A stretch of 64,000 nucleotides of DNA. Source: Lithobates sylvaticus. Its lineage: Eukaryota > Chordata > Amphibia > Anura > Ranidae. How positions within the stretch are numbered: position 1 is the first letter of the stretch; each line of letters starts with the position of its first letter. The translations under genes and the position numbers were made by a program. The notes under the pieces were generated by a model. That model made no database searches, was not told the origin of the DNA, and saw only the letters and a list, made by a program, of their open reading frames with translations. The stretch spans positions 437,229,071 through 437,293,070 of the forward strand of contig CM053028.1 in NCBI GenBank assembly GCA_028564925.1. Reading direction: 5' to 3'. This document shows, piece by piece, positions 54,717 to 64,000 of the stretch.

Positions 54717-56066
54717 GTTACATAGTTACATAGTCAGGTTGAAAAAAAGACACAAATCCATCTAGTTCAACCATAAAAAAATTTAAAATATCATACAATC
54801 CCATATACCCAATCCTATATCCACAGTTGATCCAGAGGAAGGTGGAAAAAAAACCCAGAAAAGCATGATCCAATTTGCTACAGCAGGGGAAAAAAATTCC
54901 TTCCTGATCCAGAGAGGCAATCGGATTTTCTCTGAATCAACTTTAACTATAAATGTTAGTACCCAGTTATATTCTGTACATTTAGGAAAGTATCCAGGCC
55001 TCTGGAGGGAGTCTATTCCACATTTTCACAGCTCTTACTGTGAAGAAACCTTTCCGTATTTGGAGATGAAATCTCTTTTCCTCTAGACGTAAAGAGTGCC
55101 CCCTTGTCGTCAGTATTGACCGTAAAGTGAATAACTCAATACCAAGTTCACTATATGGACCCCTTATATATTTATACATGGTGATTATATCCCCCCTTAG
55201 GCCCCTTTCACACTGAGGCGTTTTTCAGGCGCTACAGCGCTAAAAATAGCGCCTGTATAGCACCATAAAAAAACGGCCCCATTCACTCCAGTGTGAAAGC
55301 CGGAGGGCTTTCACACTGGAGCGGTGTGCTAGCAGGGCGGTCAAAAAAGTCCTGCTAGCAGCATCTTTGCGGTGAAGGAGTGGTGTATTCAGCGGCCCTT
55401 CACCGCTCCTACCCATTGAAATCAATGGGACAGCGCGGCAATACCTCCGGCAAAGCGACGCTGCAGCGACGGTTTTCGGGTGGTTTTAACCCTTTTTTGG
55501 CCGTTAGCGGGGGTTAAAACTGCACTGCTACCGGCCAAAAACCACCACTAAAATTACGGTAAAGCAGCGCTAAATATAGTGCTGCTTTACCGCCGACGCC
55601 GCTCCCGCCCCAGCGTGAAAGGGGCCTTAATCTCCTCTTCTCAAGAGAGAATAAATTCAGTTCCTCTAATCTTTCCTCATAGCTGAGCTCCTCCATGCCT
55701 CTTATCAGTTTGGTTGCCCTTCTCTGCACTTTCTCCAGTTCTCCAATATCCTTTTTGAGAACTGGTGCCCAAAACTGAACTGCATATTACAGATGAGGTC
55801 TTACTGATGATTTGAACAGGGGCAAAATGATATCTCTCTCTCTGGAGTCCATACCTCTCTTAATACAAGAAAGGACTTTGCTCGCTTTGGAAACCGCAGC
55901 TTAGCATTGCATGCTATTATTGAGTTTATGATCTACCAAAACCCCCAGATCCTTCTCCACCATTGATTCCCCCAGTTGTACTCCCCCTAGTATGTATGAT
56001 GCATACAAATTGTTAGCCCCCAAGTGCATAACTTTACATTTATCAACATTAAACCTTGTCTAGTTC
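54717..56066 (-). mobile_element. LINE 3' half, interrupted by a MITE
   Basis: On the minus strand this encodes [52 protein letters not shown] and FFTVRAVKMWNRLPPEAW, homologous to 46746-47305. The 3' end has TAGTTCAACCTGACTATGTA and ATGTAAC repeats at 54717. It is split by the MITE at 55200-55626 and carries several frame changes. Confidence 0.8.
55200..55626. mobile_element. Harbinger-like MITE inserted in LINE
   Basis: 427 bp from GGCCCCTTTCACACTGAGGC to CCAGCGTGAAAGGGGCC, with TTA at 55197-55199 and 55627-55629. Removing the element and one TTA restores the LINE sequence around CCCCCCTTAATCTCC. Confidence 0.85.
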
Positions 56067-57000
56067 TTGGGTGCAACAACTCCCAGCTATAATACCTGGT
56101 TCCAGTTTCCAGAGTGGAGGAAGCTGTATCTTGGTGGAGGCACACATGTCCAGCCTTTAGAGCCAATTTATGCACCTTTGCTGGAGATGCATTGTCACGT
56201 CACCTCAGCCAGGCATTCTGTAGATCATGGCATGGCCAGTGTGAATGACGGATAAAGTGAACATGCATAAGTAATGTCACTGGCAACAATATACGAGGAT
56301 AACAGCTCAACAACAGCAAAGGTACTTTGAAGGTAAGGCCCTTGGCTTATGGTTCTGCACAGTCCTATTAACTCCCATGGAGCAGAGTGATAGGTATTGC
56401 CAACCTGTCAAACCCAGCACAACGCATTTAAATTGCTGCACCATGATGCAAAGCATCCCAGACACTGCAATGTGTACCGACCCTTACAGTTAATAAATGA
56501 TTGCAATGTGGTTTAGTGTATAAAACGTGATAAATCTTACTAGTGCTACAAAAGCGAAAAAAAAAAAAACACAATGACACAGCCAATTAGTTACTTCACT
56601 GCCCAATGGTTCAGTAGAGCATGTTTTCGGAAGTATTCCTAAGAAGGGTTAAATAGTTTCTATTGTGATTTGTAATGAAACCTCCCTGGGAGTTATGGAA
56701 AAGGGTCAGTGTGTCACCTGTGTGTCATTTTATAATCTTTTAATGACATTGTTTTCTCATGTGTACTCCATCTGCATTCCACTGTGTGTATCAACCCTCC
56801 CAGCTTCCCTGTATATGAGAATCTGCTGATGCCTTGTTGGTATAATCATAGAAAACAAAAAAGGAATTGTTCTAAGTTTGCTCAGCTATTTTCTCTGCAC
56901 TAGGCCTGATGGTAGGTTGTGATACAGTCAAAGCAATTAGGTATCTGCAGGCTTCCAAAGAGGGACTAATCAGTACTTCCTTTTGGTTCATCAGGAGCTG
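56067..57000. other. No recognised feature
   Basis: Intron-like; no exon or repeat recognised. Confidence 0.4.
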
Positions 57001-57063
57001 TATGAGTAAAGCTAGCTATACACATATCGAAATTCCTGCTGAACTGGTTGAATATCGGTACGT

Positions 57064-57428
57064 GTGCACACCTCCCAACTTTTTGGGATGGGAATGAGGG
57101 ACACCTACTCAGCAAAAGTATGTAGACATAGGACACGCCCCCTTAAAGGAGAATTAACCTAAAAAAAGATTGTTTAAACCCACAAGGGCTTTTTTTTACC
57201 ACTACTATTCCTTTATATTGGCTTTTGAAATTTACAGATGCGGCCATTTAGAATTTAGATGAAAGGTTTAGCGATGGGAAACACTTTTTGAAAGATAAAA
57301 AGTGCATTTTATATACAACTATATAAATCAGACCAAAATAAGGGACAAATAAGGACGAAAGAGGGACAAAGGGACTTTGTTCCAAATCAGGGACATTCCC
57401 TCGAAATCAGGGACACTTGGGAGCTATG
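57064..57428. mobile_element. MITE with CACCTCCCAAC / CTTGGGAGCTATG ends
   Basis: Left CACACCTCCCAACTTTTTGG, GAATGAGGGACACC; right AATCAGGGACACTTGGGAGC. Imperfect terminal inverted repeats of about 15 bp, with repeated GGGACAAA blocks near the right end. I remember relatives in other frogs; superfamily not assigned. Confidence 0.6.
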
Positions 57429-59229
57429 AGAGAGGCTACCACTGCTGACCTGTCCTTTTAAAAGAGCTTATAGTGTGGTTTTCATATTTATTCAAGGTAC
57501 TTTCTGTGCCACTGACCCAGACAAGTATGCCAATAGGAAATTCTGACTTCATGCTGATTTCACTTTGCTTGCTCCGGGTCAGGCTACATTCACATGGCTG
57601 TTTACCATGGATAGTTTTTCTGAGCTCAGAGGTAGGTAAAAAATTAGCTGCGGCCAGTAGGTATGTGGCCAAAACCAAATTGAAACACCAACCCTAGAAG
57701 CATACTGTCTCTGTCCAGGGTTGGTCAGAGGCGCTATTCGTATGTAACCAATCAGATAACTGGTTACATGCGATCAGTGGTGGTGCCTGCTATAGATTTG
57801 TACAGAGTACAAAACTGACAGCCGCCACCCCTGCTACAGTGCGTGCAAGCAGCAATAACAACCGCCAGCAAGAATTTACTGATTCTTGTCAATGGCCACT
57901 TTTGAACTTTTTCTCAGAGCAACATGTTGCGATGCACTACACCGCACTGCAACACAGAGCAGTGAGTAAAAAAAAAAATGAAATGCCATTTTGTTACATT
58001 TCAGTAAAGTTGGAAAAAGTAAACCGTACCCATGCATCATTATCACACATCAGCACAGCTCCCTTCAGAGCGCCCACTAGTGGCCGCAGTATAAAGCAGC
58101 AGCTGGTGAGAATGAGCTCTAGGAAAGATGGCAGCAATGCCATTCCCCATATTTCTCTCACTATAAGTTTCCTTTGGAGACCTATTCTTCCTGTTCTTGT
58201 ATACTACTGCCATATTTGCTGACTCGTCTGCACCTGTGAAGGTTGGCAGAAGAAGCAGAGAAGGGTCCCCCTCTGTCACACAATGACATCCTGTCCACTT
58301 TCATTACTATAACCAAAGGCAGAAGTGATGGAGGTCAGCTGGGGGATGGGTAGCGTGTCTGCTCTGATGATTTGCACTTACTTCTGGCTGATTTGCACTT
58401 ACTTCTGATGTGTCATCCTCCAAACATTTGATGGGTCTCAAATATACTGAAATACTAATACAAATACTATAATAATCACATACTACTGAAAGCATCAAAC
58501 GCCTCTAAGAAATCCATCCTTAGAGTTTATAATAAGCTCCATACTGTTTGCACGACTGATCCCTTACGCAGACATCCTCGGCGCTGATATACAGCAAACT
58601 AGCACAGCGCCGTAACCCAGAGCATCGAACAGAAGCGTATTGAAAAATGATTGACTGTCAGGGGTTACTGCATTTGGCAAATCAACAGCCTTTTTTTTTA
58701 AATAGATGATACAGCAATTTGCTAGCATCCAACTTTTTACTGGTATCTAATCCAGAATTGTGTCTGCACATTGGCTCCCTAGATGTGTTCTGTTCTGCCG
58801 TTATATAACACAAAAAGCTTTACACAGGGATAAGGATCTTCATTTTCTGCCATGCAACTGTCATTTTTCAAATCTCATCAAACTCAACTGTCACTTTTTT
58901 AAAAAAAAATAAAGATCCTCACCCCAATGTTTTTAAATTAAGCCTAGGATAACTTCCACAAGCCTGATTCTGTTCTCCAATGTTACAATCACAATAACAT
59001 TACATCTGAGTTTAGAAAATGATGTTCTGCTTCAAAAACAGACATTTAAAAAAAAAAAAATAGAAAATACACTTGAGATAGCAAAGGCTAGCTGTAATTC
59101 CTCGCCCCTTGCCAGTCTGATCTATGCATATTGAATTCTCTGTTGCATCGTCTATAGCTCACAGCCCATCATTAAAGTCATGACTTGTAACAGCCTTGAA
59201 GGACTAAATGTAGAAGCAATTCTCCTTAC
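57429..59229. other. Intron 1 of the proposed ARHGEF4-like gene, nothing clear
   Basis: At 58545-58690 a non-repetitive stretch (GACATCCTCGGCGCTG; TGATTGACTGTCAGGGGTTA) is more GC-balanced than its surroundings and could be a conserved non-coding element. No exon recognised. Confidence 0.35.
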
Positions 59230-59530
59230 CAGAAACAGACTGCAGGCTCTCCAGACTCCAGTATCTAGACAGCAGTCCTCTCATTCCAGCACCACCCCAT
59301 CCAACACAGCTACTGCTGTCAGAATCTGAGCTAGAGGAAAGCCCTGAGCTCCCACTGCTATTGTGAGGGTTCATTGTAGCACTTGGACATTGCTGCTGGG
59401 TCCTCATCTGGGCACACCGGCTGGCTGTGCAGCTGGAGCAGACAGGAGCCTCTTGTTGCTTCTCCCAGGCACTTGTACCTGGTAGTGCTGGCTGAATTGT
59501 GAGCTGCCTGGCGCTCCTTGTAGATTGCAA
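59230..59530 (-). CDS. Ser-rich 5' coding exon, probably of the ARHGEF4-like gene
   Basis: A minus-strand frame open over the whole exon and ending with a GTAAGG donor after the first base of codon 101 (counted from 59530). The residues include NPHNSSGSSGLSSSSDSDSS, CVGWGGAGMRGLLSRYW and SLESLQSVS. No in-frame ATG opens the stretch at 59530; in-frame ATGs are at 59405-59407, 59372-59374 (good context, ACAATGA) and 59282-59284. The phase-1 donor fits the phase-1 acceptor at 26859, joining as SVS-V-ITDGS. The pairing with that exon is inferred from strand and phase; I do not recall this N-terminus from a known isoform. Confidence 0.5.
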
Positions 59531-59964
59531 CCTGACATCATAGGGGGCCTCTAGGGGGATTCTCTAATCATCAGCACAATCATTGCAATAACTCACTTGT
59601 TACACATGGCCAAGTGCCACCAGAATATCTTAGCAACTGCTGCCAGTGTACTTAGCTGGGTGGCTTTAACTTAAGGATGGGCAAGTGAATCGTTCGATTA
59701 TCTGTGAGCGAAATGTGTGAGAGAAGCCCTGCAGAGCCCAATACAATGTCTGCGCTGCGTCCCATTGATGGAACCCTTGGGATGTCGCTGGATTTGTTTT
59801 CCAGTGTGATTCATCTTGGAATAGGGAGATTTATGTGTCTCTTGAGTGAGAAAGGAATTACATTCTAATTAGTTTCTGCTTATCGATTCGCATTTTCATT
59901 GCAGAAAGAGGAAAGGCATAGTTCCAGTCCTTATATTTGAATTTTTAAGCCTCAGTTTTAATAA
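59531..59964. promoter_or_regulatory. Upstream region of the Ser-rich exon
   Basis: If 59230-59530 is a first exon, its promoter should lie here. I see no clear TATA box or CpG cluster. Confidence 0.2.
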
Positions 59965-60040
59965 GATATTATTATTGTTATTATTATACAGAATTCATAG
60001 AGCGCCTGCAGTTTGTGCTGCACTTTACAAAATGTATAAT
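59965..60040 (-). mobile_element. L2-like 3' tail
   Basis: (TTA)n then TATACAGAATTCATAGAGCG and CCTGCAGTTTGTGCTGCACT; same tail as at 37618 and 48525. Confidence 0.5.
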
Positions 60041-60264
60041 ATGCTATATTCTGTTGTTTTCATTTTCATTACAGCTATCTATACAAGGCCTGACAACTAG
60101 TAATTCTATGTAAAAATACGACTGAATTGATTGGTTTGATTTAATTTAATTGCTTAGATTTGCTTGGGTGATAATTGGATTGCGTGTGGTTAAATAACAT
60201 TAAAAAAGCTAAATATATTAGAGTATGAATTCGTAACTCAAAAAAAAACCTTCTATTGCTCTTA

Positions 60265-60658
60265 TGCCGCGTACACACGACCGGACTTTCCGGCAGAAAA
60301 GGTCAGACGCAATCATTCCGTCGGATATTCCGATCGTGTGTGGGCTTCATCTGACTTTTTTCTTCAAAAATTCAGACGGACCTAGAAATAGAACATGCTT
60401 TAATTCTTTCCGACGGAATTCATTTCTATCGGGAAAACCGTTCGTCTGTATGCTGGTCCGATAGACCAAATACGACGCAAGGGCAGCTATTGGCTACTGG
60501 CTATTGAACTTCCTTTTCTAGTCTCTTCGTACGTCATCACGTTCGAAACAAATGGACTTTGGTGTGATCATGTTTGGGCAAGTCCGTTCGGTCAGAACTC
60601 CGTCGGGAAGACCGTCTGAGTTTATTCTGATGGAAAATCCGGTCGTGTGTACACGGCA
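60265..60658. mobile_element. Harbinger-like MITE (TGCCGCGTACACACGACCGG)
   Basis: 394 bp, right end GGTCGTGTGTACACGGCA, TTA at 60262-60264 and 60659-60661. Sister family to the TGCCCCATACACACGG elements with TTCCGTCGGA blocks inside. Confidence 0.8.
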
Positions 60659-60718
60659 TTAGCCTTCCTCCAAATCTACAAATTCCTTTTTCTTTTGCTG
60701 TGATCTGTCTTTCTGTAA

Positions 60719-61122
60719 TGCCCCATACACACGATCGGACTTTCCAACAACATAACCGTGGATTTTTGTCCAAAGGATGTTGGCTCCAAATTGTCTTGCA
60801 TACACACAGTCACACAAATGTCTGCCAACAATTTTGAACGTAGTGACGTACAAGACTTACGACGGCTGATAAAAAGGAAGTTCAATAGTGATGTCTGATT
60901 CCGAGCATGTGTATTTGTACTTTGGACTTTTGTCCGAAGGACTTGTGTACACACGATCGGAAAATCTGACAACAAAATTTGTTGGTGGAAAATTTGAGAA
61001 CCTGCTAGCCAACATTTGTCCGAGAACAAATGTTCGATGGAGCATACACACGGTCGGACTTTCCGCCAACAAGCTCACATCCAACATTTGTTGTAGGAAG
61101 ATCCGATCGTGTGTACGGGGCA
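60719..61122. mobile_element. Harbinger-like MITE (TGCCCCATACACACGA)
   Basis: 404 bp, right end ATCGTGTGTACGGGGCA, with TAA on the left and TTA on the right. Only 60 bp from the preceding element. Confidence 0.8.
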
Positions 61123-61125
61123 TTA

Positions 61126-61834
61126 GAGGGGGTTTATACATACTGGGAAACGACTTTTAAGGTGGATTTTCTGTCAAAGGAATGTCAATACACACACACC
61201 TGCTAAAATTCTTGTATTAACACATTAACCACTAAAGAGAAAGTGGCTAGTATTAAAAAGGCAACAATAGCCTCACCTTTGGTAAAAACAACATACCAAG
61301 CATACAGAACATATAACCATTCTGAACACCACCCTTAAAAACCCATCCAGAGCATCTTATAACAGATTCTACCAAGGGGTCAACAATAATTAATGTGCCA
61401 ACTGAGGCTCAAAGCGAAACTGTAGCATACAGAAGTGGTCATTGAACTGGTAATCACAATATTGGCTATGGAAGCGTTCTGTATCTCAACCCGTTTCGGT
61501 TAATGTTTCTTCATCAAAGAGGTGTTCAAGAACAGTGTATCCAAATATAATGGCACTAGCCACTTTCTGTTTCTTGTAATAAAGGCCAGTCACTGCTGTT
61601 CCCACTCCTTGTACAGGGTGACTGGTCTTGCCTCCGCCCCCTTTGGTAGCTTTCTGCAGGTGGCCTGTAGTGGGTGGAGACTGCTAGGTCCCTCCCACAT
61701 CCCTGCTCTCTGTGTAAAGCACAGTGATGATGTCACTACTACTTTTACAAGGTAATGTCTGGGTTTCTAAATACATTTGGTGCACCCAAAGTGGATTTAT
61801 ATATTTTGTGCCTATTGAAGAATACATTTCTATA
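61126..61834. repeat. Possible old fold-back with GAAACGGG motif
   Basis: AGAGAAAGTGGCTAGTATT at 61238 pairs loosely with AATGGCACTAGCCACTTTCT at 61549. Between them, on the minus strand, is GATGAAGAAACATTAACCG followed by AAACGGGTT (61487-61515). The arms are short; the rest is unassigned. Confidence 0.4.
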
Positions 61835-61838
61835 TTAA

Positions 61839-62889
61839 CCACTTGAGGTCCGCGCTATAGCCGAAAGACGGCCACAGCGTGGACCTGAATTCATATGACG
61901 TCCTCCCCTTTGCGCGCTCCCCGCGTACGCCCTGCAGTGCTGTGATCACTGAGTCACCGAGACTTGGGTGATCACCAATCCAAGTAAGGGGCCGATCCTG
62001 GCCCCTTACCACGTGATCAGCTGTCAGCCAATGACAGCTGATCACGTGTATAAACAAAAGCTTGGTAATCAGCGTTTTTTTCTCCTCACGCTAACAGCGT
62101 GAGGAGAAAAAAAAGCCGATCACCGGCTTATGCTCAAGGGACATCGGTCCCGAAGAGAAAGGAGGCAAATCTGCCTCCTCCTCTGTGCCTGCAAGTGCCA
62201 CCTGTCATTGCCCACAGTGCCTACCACTGCCACCTATCAATGCCCATGAGTGCCACCTAGCAATGCCCACAAGTGCCACTTATCAATGCACACCAGTGGT
62301 GCCAATCAGTGCCTCATCAGTGCCACCTTGGAGTGCTGCCTTTCTGTTTAACCTATCAGTGCCCATCACTGCCACCCATCAGTGCCCATTGCTGCCACCT
62401 ATCAGTGCCACCTATTAGTGCCACTTCTCAGTGCCCACCAATGCCACCTATCAATGCCCTTAAGTGCCAACCATCAGTGCCACCTCTCAGTGCTGCCTAT
62501 CAGTGCCCACCAGTGCCTCCTATTAGTGTCCACCAGTGCCGCCCTATCTGTGCCCAACAGTGCAGCCCATCGGTGCCCATCAGTGCCCATCAGTGCAGCC
62601 TCATCAGCGTACATCAATGAAGGAGAAAAATTACCTGTTTGCAAAATTTCATAACAAAATATAAAAATATATATATTTTTTTAAAAAAAAATTGGTCTTT
62701 TTAAATAAAAAAAAATTAAAATGTAGAGGTGATCAAATACCACCAAAAGAAAGCTCTATTTGTGGGAAAAAAATGATAAAAATGTCATTTGGGTACAGTG
62801 TTGTATGACCGCGCAATTGTCATTCAAAGTGCATCAGCGCTGAAAGATGAAAATTGGTCTGGACAGGAGGGGGTTTAAGTGCCCAGTAG
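61839..62889 (+). mobile_element. CCACTT-ended MITE with minisatellite, TTAA duplication
   Basis: 1051 bp from CCACTTGAGGTCCGC to AAGTGCCCAGTAG with TTAA at 61835-61838 and 62890-62893. A near-perfect hairpin around CTGATCACGTG (62012-62046) and another of CTCACGCTAACAGCGTGAG (62086-62105) precede the minisatellite at 62190-62605. Confidence 0.75.
62190..62605. repeat. Irregular ~21-bp minisatellite
   Basis: Units of GTGCCCATCAGTGCCACCTA and shorter GTGCCACCTATCA variants. The unit is similar to that of the unrelated hAT-like element at 51930-52860. Confidence 0.85.
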
Positions 62890-62893
62890 TTAA

Positions 62894-63040
62894 AAACATT
62901 GTATGCCCAGAGTTCAGATTTAACTTCTTATCACCGCGTGATGCACACATTTGTTGCTGGACTTGATTTTATAGGGCTGTGTACAGCCAAACCTAAAGAG
63001 GGGTACAAACAACTGCTTGCGGGTAGGGGGGGGGGAGGGC
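62894..63040. other. No recognised feature
   Basis: Short spacer with a G-run at 63024-63038. Confidence 0.4.
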
Positions 63041-63041
63041 A

Positions 63042-63629
63042 TACCCTATATACTCAGGTTTAAGTCGACTTTTTCAGCACATTTATGCTGAAAAAGCCCC
63101 CCTCAGCTTATACTCGAGTGAGGGTCTCCCGCTGTGTCATGCAGCCTTAACTGTTTGGCGGCCGTCCACTGTAACAAAGCCCCGCCTCCTCCTCGTCCGT
63201 GATAGACGGAACACTGAACACTGATACAATGCTGGGAAACTGAATCAGTGTTCCGTCTATCACAGACGAGGAGGAGGCGGGGCTTTGTTACAGTGGATGG
63301 CTGCCGAACTAAGACTGCAGTTGCAAGACACAGCGGGAGACACACACTGTTTGTAATCAAAGGTACAGGTGGGCACAGTGAGGTTGCAGATAGGCACAGT
63401 GAGGCTGCAAATGGGCACAGTGAGGCTGCAGATGGGCACAGTGAGGCTGCAGATGGGCCCAGTGAGGCTGCAAATGGGCACAATGAGGCTGCAAATGGGC
63501 ACGGTGAGGCTGCAGACGGGCACAGTGAGGCTGCAGATGGGCATTGTTTACCAGTAGCTGCTGCATTTCCCACCCTAGGCTTATACTCGAGTCAATACGT
63601 TTTCCCAGTTCTTCTCAAGTATATATGCA
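63042..63629. mobile_element. Second CCGTATATACTC-type transposon copy
   Basis: TACCCTATATACTCAGG at the left and TTCTCAAGTATATATGC at the right, with CAGCTTATACTCGAGTG and GGCTTATACTCGAGTCAAT inside. It has the hairpin and 21-bp repeat of the copy at 110-1970 in the same order, but uninterrupted. Confidence 0.7.
63363..63546. repeat. 21-bp minisatellite (about nine units)
   Basis: Units of GTGAGGCTGCAGATGGGCACA. The phase AGGCTGCA(G/A)A is shared with the 1480-1818 array, but the second half of the unit differs. Confidence 0.95.
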
Positions 63630-63790
63630 GGGGTCAAGTCCTGGGGAAAAAAGTGTGGGAACTCCCACCCAAGATCCACTCGCACACCAAAAAAAAAAAA
63701 AAAATGATACGCTCATATGCACGAACGCTTCAAAAGTGGTATTTTTCATCCAATTTTCGTATTGTGTGTGTATGAAGCTTAACTGTTAGT

Positions 63791-63826
<36 letters not shown>

Positions 63827-64000
63827 TCAATAAACATAAATACGGTAATTCTCTGAATAATCAGCATTCATTCAATTGTGCTTCCATGCAAATGTAAACA
63901 TCATGTTCTGATCTTTATTGGGGAATTTTATTTTGTATATAGAGTGTTTATGTGGTGAGGTTACACTTTTCATTGAACAGAGTTTGGATAACACAGGGTT
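63630..64000. other. A-runs and unassigned sequence
   Basis: A-runs at 63689-63704 and 63796-63823. AACGCTTCAAAAGTGG with TTTTTCATCCAATTTTCG may be a broken transposon end. No gene. Confidence 0.4.

Noticed and set aside
62185-62654. ORFs rich in CHLSVP and QCPP
   Set aside because: Minisatellite within a CCACTT-ended MITE; no start or splice support.
1-64000. Retroviral or LTR elements
   Set aside because: No paired LTRs, gag, protease or integrase motifs were recognised; the reverse transcriptase traces are LINE or Penelope-like.

Overview
The window is vertebrate nuclear DNA from a frog. The mix of short DNA transposons (elements beginning CCCCTTTCACACTG, CCCCATACACACGG, TTAACCACTT or TTAAAGTGGAGTTCC) is one I associate with ranoid frogs; that attribution is recollection, not a search. 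Almost all of the 64 kb is intronic or intergenic sequence filled with small non-autonomous transposons, often nested, plus LINE fragments, fold-back repeats and minisatellites. No bacterial operon, rRNA or CRISPR array is present, and I recognised no tRNA gene and no LTR or retroviral element.

Host genes are sparse. On the minus strand, exon 26729-26859 encodes GSDEDLYEDLHVSSHRY followed by GGGGEQLAINE, the segment that precedes the SH3 domain in the Asef Rho exchange factors, closest to ARHGEF4 as I recall it. A second minus-strand exon, 59230 to about 59530, is Ser-rich and ends in RYWSLESLQSVS with a phase-1 donor that fits the phase-1 acceptor of the first exon across a 32-kb intron. Also on the minus strand, 12566-12721 is a complete 51-codon reading frame for a tail-anchored micropeptide that I cannot name. 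A possible plus-strand first exon lies near 29.6 kb.

The mobile elements can be sorted by their target duplications. (1) PIF/Harbinger-like elements with 3-bp TTA/TAA duplications: the GGCCCCTTTCACACTG family (3411, 4314, 14361, 15431, 25275, 55200), the TGCCCCATACACACGG family (13929, 27112, 60265, 60719), and elements at 7161, 35674, 37060 and 42600. (2) Elements flanked by TTAA with AGTGG/AGCGG ends: 8118, 17001, 20746, 25815, 33189, 36046, 49602, 51766. (3) A CCACTT-ended family (122, 15352, 17905, 21412, 23951, 51544, 61839) with 4-bp duplications that are usually TTAA but are ATAC and CTAG in two copies. (4) hAT-like elements with 8-bp duplications (47989-48468; 51795-53191). (5) Tc1/mariner: a head-to-head pair of transposase halves at 34197-35583, a fragment at 13800, and a 482-bp mariner-type element at 50364. 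(6) Retroelements: L1/Tx1-type ORF2 and 3' ends (31095-32509, 28126-28643), 3' halves of a second LINE type (54717-56066, 46746-47305, 22793-23015), L2-like ends and a Penelope-like reverse transcriptase fragment (38293-38569).

Large-scale structure includes a perfect 73-bp palindrome (6948-7132), fold-back elements at 9842-10711 and 44275-46061, a 2-kb array of 32-bp repeats (40907-43060), and 21- or 24-bp minisatellites inside five otherwise different transposon copies.
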